A DNA stretch of 64,000 nt from Luzula sylvatica. Taxonomy: Eukaryota; Streptophyta; Magnoliopsida; Poales; Juncaceae. A program made the translations under genes and the position numbers. Positions 21,588 through 33,660 of the stretch are shown piece by piece (positions within the stretch are counted from its first letter, which is position 1; every line of letters starts with the position of its first letter). The notes below the pieces were generated by a model. The model was not told where the DNA came from and ran no database searches. It was given only the letters and a program-made list of their open reading frames with translations. The stretch is taken from NCBI GenBank assembly GCA_946800325.1, contig OX326957.1, positions 63,013,070 through 63,077,069 on the forward strand, in the 5' to 3' direction.

Positions 21588-22478
21588 TGAAGGAAATACA
21601 GTTTTGTATCAACTAGAAGAACGTACAAATAAGGATGATCAAATAGTTGAATTCACAATGAGATTGTGTAAATTCAGGAATCAGGAGATGGTTCGTTCGA
21701 ACGAACTATTATGGTTCGTTCGAACGCACTATGGTTCGTTCTGATGAATAGTTATTCAGTTCGAACGAACATATGTAACACATTACTAGTGGCTGGTTCG
21801 TTCGAACGAACCGTAAGGTGCGTTCGAACGAACTATGTTCCGAATTCTGTGTTGACAGTTTTAGCTCCAATTGATTGGCCTGTAATTAAAGGTATGATCT
21901 GAGATTAATGATATTTAATCTCAGATCTGGTAGAGAGAAAAATGAATCAATTCATCTTCTTCTTCAAGAAAAGAGAAAACCATTAGAAAAAAAATAGTGA
22001 GAATTAAGAGAAGAGTTCTCGAATTCATATTCAAGCAAGTCTACACGTGATTATACTAGGAGGATTCATGTGTAACCGGAAGACAATAACTCGAGGTGGA
22101 TACAGGTAGAGAGATCTCAATTGAGATCTTTCATTGCGATCCAAGGAGAGCAAGAACGAGCAAGGTCGAATCTTAACCGGAGGAATTCTGGTTGTATACG
22201 ACAAATCGGAGCTTCGAATTAGGTGTCGAATCGTGCGGGCATGGGACGTGCGTGTCGCCAGAATCGAAGCAAGAACAGCAGCAACTACACAAGAATCAAC
22301 CCGTCTCCGTGATCAATTTCACGTGGTATGATTCTCTATGAATTAAGAGTTAATTTCATAGGATTAGTTGCATTTCATGATTTGTATTCTTGAGCCGACG
22401 ACGTGGTCCTCGGGATCGGGTCGGACCGGGCCTCACAATCCGCTGTGCGGGGCTCGGTGGTGACGACGATACCCAACA
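21588..22478 (+). repeat. 5' LTR of element A (TCGA-core palindrome type)
   Basis: Begins TGAAGGAAATACAG and ends CCCAACA at 22478, one base before the primer site. The U3 carries palindromic words at about 21689-21840 (six copies, such as GTTCGTTCGAACGAAC). The GC-rich 3' end (22390-22470) is shared in structure with element B. Confidence 0.85.
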
Positions 22479-22479
22479 G

Positions 22480-22492
22480 TGGTATCAGAGCC
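22480..22492 (+). other. primer-binding site (initiator tRNA-Met)
   Basis: TGGTATCAGAGCC, the standard primer site of plant copia elements, one base after the LTR. Confidence 0.92.
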
Positions 22493-22830
22493 ATCGTCGT
22501 CGATTCATTGATCGAATCGGATACGAATAAGTGTTATTCGTGTTCATGCATTGAATTTAGCATTTTATTAAACTTCGATATTATAACAAGTTATAAACTT
22601 ACTAGAGATTAATCATGAGATGATTAATAGCATCTAGAAGGGATCATGAAAGAGTTTCATGATCGATTGTTTAAAAAACAATCAAAATCAGCAAAAGCGG
22701 AATAAAAATTCGTGAAATCAGTACTATGTTCGTTCGAACGAACTGTATGTTGCGTTCGAACGAACATGGAAAAGTCGCGAATGAATTCAGAAGAAAAACT
22801 GATGAATTAATGGTCCGTTCGAACGTAACT

Positions 22831-25282
22831 CACTTCAACATTTCAGGATATCAGCGACGGTCATAACCGTCGCTAAAAGTCTCAAAAACCGTCGCTAAAG
22901 CCTTTACCGACGGCCAACCGTTGCTAAAAAACCGTCGCTGAAAGTGGCGTCGCTGATGGCACTTTCACCGACGGCCCGTCGCTGATTCTACTTTCACCGA
23001 CGGTTAAGCTTTCACCGACGGCCCGTCACCAAAGACATCTCCGACGGCCCAACGGTAAAGTTATTTCCGACGGCCCAACGCTAATTGTATTATTTAAATG
23101 ATATATTTCATACGTTAAGTTATTTCCGACGGCCCGTCGGTAATAAGTATATTAATTAAATAATATATTACTTAATTTATTCAGTTATTATGTAATTATT
23201 AATTAACAAGGTACATTAATCATTATTAATATTTAACAAATCAATTAATAATTAACATATCAACTGAATTAATTTACAAATAAACATAAACATATAAACA
23301 CATAATCGGAGAGTACCGGTATTCCACAAATAAACATAAACACATAATCTCACAATAAACACATAATCACAATAAACACATTATCTCACAAATATACAAA
23401 TTCAACGCCGTTAATCGGAGTGTACTGGTATTCCAACAAGTAATCCAAGCCGTCCCATTTACTATCCAAATTGTACCACTAATCGGACCCGTACCAGCCC
23501 ATATTAGCCTTCAATTCATCTCCTGCACAGAAACCATCTCAATCCATCAATTCCGGTTTCGGCTCCACTACAATCTACTGCTCCAGCTCCTGCTCCCGCT
23601 CCAGCTCCAGCTCCACATCCATCTCCTGCTCCAGCTCCAGCTCCGGCACGACATATACGCAACGATACAACTCAAACCATCAAAACTGCACAGAAAATTA
23701 ATTAAATATATTAGTTAATTTCAGGGGCATAAATCTAATTATATAAAAAAGAATTAACAATTAACAAGAATTAAGAACAATTCAAGCCGTACCAGTAAGA
23801 ATCGTCCCTGTCCCTGCTCCAGAACATCCCATTGAATCTTCGTCTTCAATCCAAGCTCCAAAGATCTAAACCCTAGTAGCAGCAATCGCACCGGTACCAG
23901 TAATCGTCTTCAATCGTACTAAATAAAATCTTAATCCCGATGGTGGCGTCGACGTCTCCTGAAATCCTCTAACATTGAAACACACAAATCCTCATCCCTC
24001 TTGCTCTTCATATCTTCCTCCAGCTTGCGATTTTTCTACACATAAATTCAAAATATTTCAAATAAAATATAAAATGACTATTTTAAAATATAAAACAGTT
24101 TAAAACAGAATTAAATAAGAATTGCATACACTTAAAAAAACATTTTAAAATATTTCAAATATACATGAATTCAAAATATAAAACAGTTTAAAATATTTCA
24201 AACAAAATATAATATTTCTAAATTAAATAAGTAACCTACACATAAATAATTATATAACAAACAGAATTAATACATAAATTAAAACAAAATTACACAAACT
24301 TAAAAAAAACAGTTTAAAAAAGAATTAGATACACTTAAAAAAAATAGTTTAAAAAAAAAAATTAAACAACAGAAATTAAATAATTCTATACTAGAAAAAT
24401 TTAGTTTAAAAAAAAGAAATTAACACAAACAAAAATAACCTAAAAAACAAAATAATTTTTATTTAAACTAAAAAAGAACAGGATGTAAAATAACAGAGAA
24501 AGAACATGATTTAAAAAAAATTAACTCGGTTTTTTGTAAAAGTAACAGGATTTAAAAATTCTAAGAGTACTTAAAACTCTAAAAAATTTAGAAACCCTAA
24601 AGCTCGAAATAATAAAACAATGAGATCAAATTATATACGGCGGAGGGGAAGAGGGGCGTCGGAGCGAAGAGGGGAGGGGTTGTGAAGAGGGGAAGAGGGG
24701 CGTCGGAGGCGAAGAGGGGCATCGGAGCGAAGAGGGGCGTCGGAGCGAAGAGGGGAAGAGGGGCTGTGAAGAGGGGAAGAGGGGCGTCGGAGGAGAACTT
24801 AGGTTTAGGGTTAAGAGAGAGAGGAGGAGGCCAGCGGGGTATATAAGAAGGTGTATACAACATCACCGACGGGCCGTCGGAAGGGTATTAGCGACGGCTC
24901 TATTAGCGACGGGATGTAGGAGAAGAGCATTAGCGACGGTTTCACGTAACGACGGGCCGACGGAGAATTTTTGAAAATTTGGCGGTTTTTTTGAAAATGT
25001 AGCGTAACCTTTCTGCGACAGGGATTCTTTCACCGACGAGCCGTAGGAAGGGTATTAGCGACGGGGCTAGCATCACCGACGGGCCGTCGCAGACTTTTAG
25101 CAACGGTTTCGAAGTTTAGCGATGGGCCGACGGAAAAATTTGAACATCACCGACGGGCCGTCGCTAATAAAACCGTCGGTAATGCTCTTCTGCGACGGGC
25201 CGTCGCAGAAAGGTTGTTTTATTTGCGACGGGCCGTCACTGATGGCATACCCCCGTCGCTAATACTCCCATCTGTTGTAGTG
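22831..25282. mobile_element. non-autonomous CACTA element
   Basis: Left end CACTTCAACA, right end TGTTGTAGTG (inverse CACTACAACA). Both sides are flanked by the 3-bp duplication ACT (22828-22830 and 25283-25285). Both subterminal zones (22848-23135 and 24860-25265) are filled with GACGGGCCGTC-type palindromic words, as expected for transposase-binding subterminal repeats of CACTA elements. The 1.7-kb middle is AT-rich with no transposase. It contains CAGCTC-rich repeats (23570-23650) and a minisatellite (24640-24800). The element is dependent on a transposase elsewhere. Confidence 0.88.
24640..24800. repeat. GA-rich minisatellite
   Basis: Tandem units of GAAGAGGGGCGTCGGAGC and shortened forms inside the CACTA element. 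They create an artificial Pro-rich open frame on the minus strand. Confidence 0.8.
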
Positions 25283-26328
25283 ACTAGATATTCGTTCGAA
25301 CGAAATCATATAATCATTAGTGTGTTCGAACGAATACGAGATTCGTTCGAACGAACGTACTCCTGGATTGGATTTAAGAAAAAATAGATTTTAGTCCGTT
25401 CGAACGGAACCTGCTGTTCGTTTGAGCGAACCCAATTCTGGATTAATTCTTAAAATGAAGTTTTAGTTCGTTCGAACCAAGTAATCTGTTCGTTCGAACC
25501 ACTGGTTCGTTGGAACGAATATAAGATTCGTTCGAACGAACATGATTCTGGAAATTTTGGAAATTTTCAAAAGAAAAACAAAACTTAAGTCCGTTCGAAC
25601 GGAACTTTCTGTTCGTTCGAACGAACTGTGTTCAAAATTTGCTGGTTTAGTATTTTAGAATACAAATTCTAAATTTGTGTAAATCATGCTTATAAATTCA
25701 CATATATCATCATAATAACTTGTATCAATCAATATAATATGATTATATTAACATTAAAATCCCTAAATAATATTTAAGTCATAAAATTCCTTCCATGTTC
25801 ACAACCTCCGAGGTTGGTCTTACACTTTGCACGGTTTCAGGCCAAAGTCAGGCATGCAATGTTGTATGTATCAATGTGAGAGGCACACGTTAATTGGAGA
25901 CAAACGCGGGTTCAGGCTAAAGTCGAGCGCGTTTGTAGTTCAATTGAACGATATGTGGGCACGGTTGTGATTTAACCGTCCAAGCCAATCCGATTGGGGT
26001 TCGGTGCATAGTTAGGATGCACAAATGGAATTTGGATCATATATGATATGATTTGATACCGAAATCCTATAAAGGGTCAAGAGTCGCATTGGATGCGATT
26101 GGATTTATCCTACCTAAATAGTGAGATCCCATTTGTCGGCCAAAGTCACTTGTAGGAGGATCACGAATTATGGGTCTTGATATGTTATTGGATTAAGAAT
26201 CCCGAATCAATATTAGGGTTATTGATTTGATAAAAATAACATATTTCATATCATCATATAAGCATATAGAATAAGTTCGCACATGTTAGTATCAATCTCA
26301 TTATAAAGTATTTTTCGTTGTAGCAATC

Positions 26329-26345
26329 ATGACTTCAAGCAACAC
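26329..26345 (+). pseudogene. first codons of element A gag, cut by an insertion
   Basis: ATG at 26329 followed by codons reading TSSN, then the target duplication AACAC and the Athila-type element. The frame resumes at 32885. Element B has an equivalent N-terminus (MSSSNTN at 57654, minus strand), which confirms the start. Confidence 0.82.
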
Positions 26346-28316
26346 TGATAACACGTAAAACCGGTCGTTAAAATGTGTAATTTCAATCTCACGAGTTAAT
26401 CAAAATAATTTATAACAAATACTAATCAAAGTGATAAGTATAGGTTCGATCCAAGGAAATTTTGCGTATAATCGAAATTTCAATTCAAGAACTATTTCTG
26501 CTGATCCAGAGACCTTGAAATTTTGTCACAATCATTACCTAAAGTTCACAAAGTACTGATCAGAATTTCACTTTCAAAAATATAATTTTCTAATTTATGC
26601 AGACGATTGATCACAAGGGTATTTTAGGCACTAATCAAATTCCAGAAAAATATAGATCGCAAAACAAGATCTCAAATTTGTCACAAAGATTCACTATTTA
26701 ACACTAAGAGAGAGAACAGAAGAATTTCACAGGTTTGATATTTCAGTAAAAAGTAATGATCGAATTACAAACAGGTCCCTGGCAAATTACAGAATAGTCC
26801 AGACAATTTCGAGGTTGAGTAACAGATTTCAAAAATTCATATCAAATAGGAAATTGCAGAGAATTGATTGATTCAAAATATGTTTTAAACTAGAGATTCA
26901 GATCTAAACAGTGATGACAAGAAATGAATATTATCAGATCTAAAAGTTCCTCAAACAGATCAAACAAATCAGCACCAGAATTTTAGTATTTCACAAAGGA
27001 AAAATAGGAAAAATGCAAGAAAAATTCCACAAAAATTCTACAAATTATATCTATCAATATAGAACAAGTTCACAAAGAGATTTCGATCAGATCTAACAAT
27101 TCCTAATTAAAACACTAAATCTAGAGAAAGAAATACCGAAAAAAGGGAATTCGAGTCCAAGAAGAGATCTTGGAGAGGTCCTCGAGCCTTCACGCCTTGA
27201 GAGGAGGTGAGAGGAGGAGGAGAGAAACTTCGTATCCGGTTCGGAGAAAGTGGAGAGAGAGGAAAAGCTTTTCGGATCGGCCTCGAAAACCGTGCAAGAC
27301 ACGATTTCTTTGCAAAAGGGCTCAACGATGAGCAAGGGAGCTCGAGATGCTCTAACAATGGAGGGGGAAGAGGCTAAGACCTTACCTTCCCCCTAAAATG
27401 AAGTGGTTGACCAATGAGGACCAAGGGTAACTTGAGAGAAGAGTTTTGAGTGTCTTTTATAGGAGAAAAGAGAGGGAAACAATTTGAAAATTCCAGATCT
27501 GAGCATTCCACTTGCATGAGTAGATAGAGCCACTTGTGCCGAATCCAACGGTCTAAAAATCATCAAAATCGGTTAAGGGATGAGGGAGAAAACATAAAAA
27601 TACCCCTCCACATATTTCTCCAAGATCCAGAATAAATCATTTTAATTCCTCCGAAAATAGCACAAATTCATCCAATTCGTCTCCAGTGCATAAGAAATGG
27701 AGATTGCGGCCCATTATTTTTCTTCTTAGTTTCCTTGTTTGGGCCTGGTAATGGAGAGGTCCAGGCAAAATATCATTGGAGAGGAGTCTAAGGGCTGTTG
27801 GAGCCAAAAAAGTTTGTTCAAACAAACTCCAGATTTTCTGCGCACATAACTCTGTAGCCGATCGTGCAGAAAGGGAGGATTAGAAGGGTTTTATTGCGTG
27901 CAGCGCGGGTTACACGGATCGGGTGTCATGGAGAAATACATGAACAGTAAATATTGACTGGTCAGCGCATGGGATTTGATGAGGGTGTTCATGTGAAGCT
28001 GTTCGTGTGTCGGGTTTCTACATGAAATGAGTCATTTTTGACCCGTTTGAGTTAAAAGCTCGATTTCTCTCTCATGCCTGCATCAAATATCATCATATGA
28101 TACATCAAATCGATCGGCAAGACGAGACGGATCCATCTACAGTTGTGGTTTTTTCCAGATTCGGCACTTTTCACCTGAAATTAACACAAAAACATATATT
28201 AAAGTATTTTATCTCAATAAATTGGAATTATGAATATTACTTATACTTTAATCATGTTTAAGTATTTAAATTCTATATTTTGTGTACGTAAAAGGTGATG
28301 AAAAATCCCCTTATCA
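26346..28316 (-). repeat. 3' LTR of the pol-less Athila-type element
   Basis: On the minus strand it begins TGATAAGGGGATTTTTC and ends ACGTGTTATCA. It lies next to the polypurine tract at 28317. Short open frames near 27100-27360 recur in the other LTR because the LTRs are copies. Confidence 0.92.
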
Positions 28317-29614
28317 AATCTCCCCACACTTAAAACTTGTTTGTCCCCAAACAAAAATAGAATAAAATATAGAATTTTAAGATCAAAGAGAATTGCATGT
28401 TTAGGTTTTGTTAAAAAGATATTCATCGATTTCAAAGTTCAATTTCCACAAGAAAAGATTTTTACTCTCATCTCATCATTTATGCCTTATATCAAAAGAA
28501 TTTAATTCAACCTTTTAGAATCTATTTTCAAATGAAAGGTTCACAATTTCAAAAGTTTTGAGAGAAAAATGGTCTTATTCGATAAAGATGATTAAACACC
28601 ACATTTTAAATCTTTTCACATCACAAATCACAAAGTTTATCATGAAAAAGCATTAGTAAAACCCCTTGTTCAATTTTGCACAAATTGTTCCTTAAATGTA
28701 AATTATCACTTTTTAAATCGTTCGGTACTTTAGTACTTGGTTCCTATTCGGTTTCAACTAATTCCCCCAATTGCGCTTGTTTACAATTCTTTTCTTATTT
28801 AACCGAGAGTTCCGCTGCACCGAAATACAACGAAATTACATCTCGGTGTTCTCTTTTTTTTTCTTTTTTTTTATTTTTTTTTTTAGATCTTTTCTTTAAC
28901 AGGGAGTTTCGTTGCACCGAAATACAACGAAATTACATCCCGGTATTCTCTTTTTTAGATCTCAAGTCGCAAGCGGGTCCAATCTATTTACTATCGAATC
29001 CCCATGAACAATCGAGCTCTTAAGTGCAATTTGTCAACTTTTAAATTTATGCAAAATTTACTAGAGTGGTTTAAACAAAACTTTTTTAGAAATTTCGAGT
29101 AAAATATGGGTTTAAGCTTAAAAAATGGTGTGTCATGTAAATCGAAAATCGACCAAATTTCAATAAACTCCAATTTTGTGAATTCATTTGATTAGGGTTT
29201 GAATCCCGAAAGAATCTCTCAAAAATCTTAGTCAATTCTTTCAAATATCTTGGAATATTTCAATTTTGAGAGTAAAATAATGATGGATAAGTGAAAATCT
29301 TGTTTAAAAATCGATGATTTATTCAATTAAGCGGAGAAAAAACCTTCAACATGCATGAAATTTTGAGCGTTTTTTTGTAAAGTTGAAAAGCAAGAATTTT
29401 TTTTTTTTTGGTAATATTAGGGTGTTATTTACAAGGAAAAATAGGCCGTAAAAATCCTCCCCACACTTAGAAAAATAGCTCGTCCTCGAGCGAAAAAATC
29501 AATTCTAGTAAAAATTAAGGGAGAGAGATGGAGAAATACGACCTTTTGAAGCGTGGGTTGCCTCCCCGCAAGCGCCCTTTATTTAACGTCGTTTGAGCTC
29601 GACGTTTCCCAAGG
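28317..29614 (-). other. non-coding 3' region of the Athila-type element
   Basis: Contains the polypurine tract (28317-28331) and another PPT-like word CCCCACACTTA near 29460. The segments 28805-28830 and 28910-28940 are a short duplication (CGCTGCACCGAAATACAACG type). No ORF. Confidence 0.6.
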
Positions 29615-30805
29615 TTATCCCGCCTCGAAGTGGAATGAATCGCCATTGTGAGTTGCGGCTTTTCGACCACCTTGGAGCGTTCTTTTTGAGAGAGAGAGAA
29701 GGAGAGTGCTCGTTTTGTTGACTATGCGTGGCATTTCGTTTCTAGCATGTGTCGAGATTGCCGTCAAAATTTTTATTTTTCCTCGATCTTTCACGAATGC
29801 ATTTGCGCTTGGCACTTGTTGAATAGGCGTGGTAATCAGTGTGAGCGCTTCGAATGTGTTCGGCTTTTTCGATTTATCTAAACAAATTTGACCGATTTTT
29901 TCATGAGAAGTATCGATGTTCTTATTAATTGAATTTGATATGAATTTAAATGGAGTAATATCACCTTGGAGAATTGGAGAGACCTTTTCTTCTTCTTGTC
30001 CGTCCTTTATTTGAATTTTTGTGTCGAGATCTTGATACGCCAAAGCTTCGTTTTCTTCTTCGATCTTGATTGTCGCGTCGATTTCTTCCTCGAGTTTCAC
30101 CACACCGAGATCTTCGTTTTCGATTGTCGCTTCGATTTCTTCTTGTTTTTCAACCCTTACATCTTCACCTTCGATTCTCGTTTCGTATGTGATATCCTCA
30201 TCGAATCTCCCCACACTTAATTCTTTGAACTCTTCCGAATTGTCGACGGTATACTCGCGCATTTCTTCATCATCGTATTCTAATCTCTTGATATTCGCCG
30301 ATTCTTCGAATTGTTTGTTGAAATTTAACATCATTTCCATCATTAAATCCATTTTCGATGAAAGGTTGTTGATCGCTTCATATCGTGATGATTCTCTTTC
30401 GCCTTGATGTTGTGTTGGTTGAGACGGAGGAAATGCATAATGTTGTTGGTATTCGTATTGTGATTCGCCGAATTGAGAAGGTTCGTAATGAATATGATCG
30501 TGTTCTTGACCATAAAATGTGGGAAATTCATTTTGGAAGTGGTACGAGTTTGGAGAGGTTTCGGCATAAGTATCGAAGTAAGGCCCTTGATGAAGAGGTT
30601 CATTTCGAATCGGAGGTGGATAACATCTTTGAGGACGAATCTCTCCATTTCTATCGAAAAATTCATTGTATTCGAAAAAGCTTGCGTTTCGTTGAGAGTG
30701 ATTTCTTTCGTTGCATAGTCTTCTTACTCGTTCTTCTTGTTCCATCATTACCCTTCGTACAGTTCGATCGCACAATTCTTGTAGAGTTTCGTCTTGCCAA
30801 TCCAT
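29615..30805 (-). CDS. single ORF of the pol-less Athila-type element (gag position)
   Basis: Start chosen at 30805 (MDWQDETLQELCDRTVRRV). The frame is open 63 bases further but that part is leader. It has 396 codons without a stop. The first 60 residues are Arg/Glu-rich, then comes a Tyr/His/Gln/Pro-rich middle (FPTFYGQEHDHIHYEPSQ), a Met-rich helix (SSKMDLMMEMMLNFNKQFEE), a long acidic segment of imperfect repeats (EDVRVEKQEEIEATIENEDLG, then EEEIDATIKIEEENEAL) and a basic C-terminus. No zinc knuckle or protease motif. It occupies the gag position and may help packaging; the function is unknown. A PPT-like word lies inside the frame near 30207. Confidence 0.6.
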   Translation of the reverse strand: MDWQDETLQELCDRTVRRVMMEQEERVRRLCNERNHSQRNASFFEYNEFFDRNGEIRPQRCYPPPIRNEPLHQGPYFDTYAETSPNSYHFQNEFPTFYGQEHDHIHYEPSQFGESQYEYQQHYAFPPSQPTQHQGERESSRYEAINNLSSKMDLMMEMMLNFNKQFEESANIKRLEYDDEEMREYTVDNSEEFKELSVGRFDEDITYETRIEGEDVRVEKQEEIEATIENEDLGVVKLEEEIDATIKIEEENEALAYQDLDTKIQIKDGQEEEKVSPILQGDITPFKFISNSINKNIDTSHEKIGQICLDKSKKPNTFEALTLITTPIQQVPSANAFVKDRGKIKILTAISTHARNEMPRIVNKTSTLLLSLSKRTLQGGRKAATHNGDSFHFEAG

Positions 30806-30894
30806 CGTGAATGTACCTCGCAAAATAAGAGAAAAAGAAAGTGAATTAGAAAAAATCAAGAATTTCAAGATTTCGAAAATACTTCAACAAAAAT

Positions 30895-30912
30895 TCCCCG
30901 GCAGCGGCGCCA
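30895..30912 (-). other. primer-binding site, Athila type
   Basis: TGGCGCCGCTGCCGGGGA on the minus strand, two bases from the 5' LTR that ends at 30915. Confidence 0.9.
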
Positions 30913-30914
30913 TT

Positions 30915-32884
30915 TGATAACACGTAAAACCGGTCGTTAAAATGTGTAATTTCAATCTCACGAGTTAATCAAAACAATTTATAACAAATACTAATCAAAG
31001 TGATAAGTATAGGTTCGATCCAAGGAAATTTTGCGTATAATCGAAATTTCAATTCAAGAACTATTTCTACTGATCCGGAGACCTTGAAATTTTGTCACAA
31101 TCATTATCTAAAGTTCACAAAGTACTGATCAGAATTTCACTTTCAAAAATACAATTTTCTAATTTATGCAGATGATTGATCACAAGGGTATTGTATGCAC
31201 TAATCAAATTCCAGAAAAATATAGATCGCAAAACAAGATCTCAGATTTGTCACAAAGATTCACTATTTAACACTAAGAGAGAGAACAGAAGAATTTCACA
31301 GGTTTGATATTTCAGTAAAAAGTAATGATCGAATTACAAACAGGTCCCTGGCAAATTACAGAATAGTCCAGACAATTTCGAGGTTGAGTAACAGATTTCA
31401 AAAATTCATATCAAATAGGAAATTGCAGAGAATTGATTGATTCAAAATATGTTTTAAACTAGAGATTCAGATCTAAACAGTGATGATAAACAATGAATAT
31501 TATCAGATCTAAAAGTTCCTCAAACAGATCAAACAAATCAGCACCAGAATTTGAGTATTTCACAAAGGAAAAATAGGAAAAATGCAAGAAAAATTCCACA
31601 AAAATTCTACAAATTATATCTATCAATATAGAACAAGTTCACAAAGAGATTTCGATCAGATCTAATAATTCCTAATTAAAACACTAAATCTAGAAAAAGA
31701 AATACCGAAAAAAGGGAATTCGAGTCCAAGAAGAGATCTTGGAGAGGTCCTCGAGCCTTCACGCCTTGAGAGGAGGTGAGAGGAGGAGGAGAGAAACTTC
31801 GTATCCGGTTCGGATAAAGTGGAGAGAGAGGAAAAGCTCCCCGGATCGGCCTCGAAAACCGTGCAAGACACGATTTCTTGGCAAAAGGGCTCAACGATGA
31901 GCAAGGGAGCTCGAGATGCTCTAACAATGGAGGGGGAAGAGGCTAAGACCTTACCTTCCCCCTAAAATGAAGTGGTTGACCAATGAGGACCAAGGGTAAG
32001 TTGAGAGAAGAGTTTTGAGTGTCTTTTATAGGAGAAAAGAGGGGGAAACAATTTGAAAATTCCAGATTTGAGCATTCCACTTGCATGCGTAGATAGAGCC
32101 ACTTGTGCTGAATCCAACGGTCTAAAAATCATCAAAATCGGTTAAGGGATGAGGGAGAAAACCCAAAAATACCCCTCCACATATTTCTCCAAGATCCAGA
32201 ATAAATCATTTTAATTCATCCGAAAATAGCACAAATTCATCCAATTCATCTCCAGTGCATAAGAAATGGAGATTGCGGCCCATTATTTTTCTTCTTAGTT
32301 TCCTTGTTTGGGCCTGGTAATGGAGAGGTCCAGGAAAATATCATTGGAGAGGAGTCTAAGGGCTGTTGGAGCCAAAAAACTTTGTTCAAACAAACTCCAG
32401 ATTTTCTGCGCACATAACTCTGTAGCCGATCGTGCAGAAAGGGAGGATTAGAAGGGTTTTATTGCGTGCAGCGCGGGTTACACGGATCGGGTGTCATGGA
32501 GAAATACATGAACAGTAAATATTGACTGGTCAGCGCATGGGAGTTGATGAGGGTGTTCATGTGAAGCTGTTCGTGTGTCGGGTTTCTACATGAAATGAGT
32601 CATTTTTGACCCGTTTGAGTTAAAAGCTCGATTTCTCTCTCATGCTTGCATCAAATATCATCATATGATATATCAAATCGATCGGCAAGACGAGACGGAT
32701 CCATCTACAGTTGTGGTTTTTTCCAGATTCGGCACTTTTCACCTGAAATTAACACAAAAACATATATTAAAGTATTTTATCTCAATAAATTGGAATTATG
32801 AATATTACTTATACTTTAATCATGTTTAATTATTTAAATTCTATATTTTGTGTACGTAAAAGGTGATGAAAAATCCCCTTATCA
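30915..32884 (-). repeat. 5' LTR of the pol-less Athila-type element
   Basis: Same ends as the copy at 26346. Flanked on the right by the duplication AACAC. Confidence 0.92.
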
Positions 32885-33660
32885 AACACCAACTCCATGT
32901 CGATTAGATCGGTCTTGGAAAGGGAGAAGCTAGTCGGCAAGAACTATCCTGACTGGCACCGTAACCTAAGAATTGTTCTTCGGCAAGAATACAAGAGTCA
33001 CGTGTTAGACATGAAGATGGTGACTCCCGATGACAAGGCTTCGACCGAAGAAAAAGCGGCATATGACAAACTTAAGAAAGAGTCAAATGACGTGACGTGC
33101 CTCATGTAGGCATGTATGGACGCGAATTTGCAGAAGCAATTCGAGGATTCGGATGCGTACGAAATTAACGCGACGCTCAAGGAAATGTTCCAAGATCAAG
33201 AACGCATTGAAAGGTTCAATACGTTGAAAGAGTTGGTTAGTTGTAAGATGCCTAACGGATCTTCGGTTAGCACTCACGTGTTAAAGGTACAAACGTTGAT
33301 TGATCGTCTTGAGAAATTGGTAGAAAAGGTGTCACCAATAATGCAACAAGATTTGATCTTGTGTGCATTGCCACCGATTTTCTCGACTTTCGTGACGAAC
33401 TATCACATGCATTCGATGAACAAGACGATTCCCGAGCTCCATGGGATGCTAAAGAACTTTGAGTCGGAGATGCTTAAGGCATCGGGGGAACCCAAAGCAA
33501 AAGTTGCTTGGGATGTCCTCATGATTCAAGGTGGGATTCAAAAGAATCAAAAGTCCAAGGACGGTGTGGGCAAGTCATTGTCCAAACCAAAGACTAAAGG
33601 AAAGGAGAAATCTGAGGATGTCACCTGCTTCCATTGCAAAAAGAGTTGGGCATTGGAAGA
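32885..33660 (+). pseudogene. element A gag, broken
   Basis: Continues the gag frame after the insertion: SIRSVLEREKLVGKNYPDWHRNLRIVL is the N-terminal copia gag signature, followed by ERIERFNTLKELV and DLILCALPPIFSTFVTNYHMH of the capsid part. Stop TAG at 33107-33109 interrupts it where element B has a leucine. The zinc knuckle (CFHCKK ... GHWKRNC, 33630-33670) is split by a frameshift at about 33645. It would encode the particle protein. Confidence 0.88.

Larger units (their letters stand above)
22493..26328 (+). other. long leader of element A
   Basis: Untranslated leader between primer site and gag, interrupted by the CACTA element 22831-25282. It holds TCGA-core palindromes at 22728-22825 and about ten more at 25288-25625. 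25790-26230 matches the leader of element B (minus strand 58080-57720), including the words GGTTTCAGGCCAAAGTC and CTTAGGATGCACA-like blocks. No ORF. Confidence 0.72.
26346..32884 (-). mobile_element. complete pol-less Athila-type LTR element
   Basis: Two LTRs of 1971 and 1970 bp (26346-28316 and 30915-32884) in the same direction flank 2.6 kb. The 5-bp target duplication AACAC is exact on both sides (26341-26345, 32885-32889). On the minus strand the primer-binding site is at 30912-30895 and a polypurine tract (AAGTGTGGGGAGATT) at 28331-28317. The only long ORF is at 29615-30805. No protease, RT, RNase H or integrase is present, so it must have been mobilised by proteins from a related element. 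The LTRs differ at roughly 35 positions by eye (about 2 percent), so the insertion is fairly recent. Confidence 0.92.

Noticed and set aside
24597..24866. 89-codon Pro/Phe-rich minus-strand frame
   Set aside because: It reads a GA-rich minisatellite inside the CACTA element (LFAPTPLFAP repeats). Low complexity, not a gene.
27093..27358. Two overlapping minus-strand frames recurring at 31662-31927
   Set aside because: Both copies are within the LTRs of the pol-less Athila-type element and are identical because the LTRs are. No domain is recognisable.
32897..33109. Separate small gene with ATG at 32897
   Set aside because: It is the interrupted gag of element A; the true start is at 26329 before the inserted element, as shown by element B.
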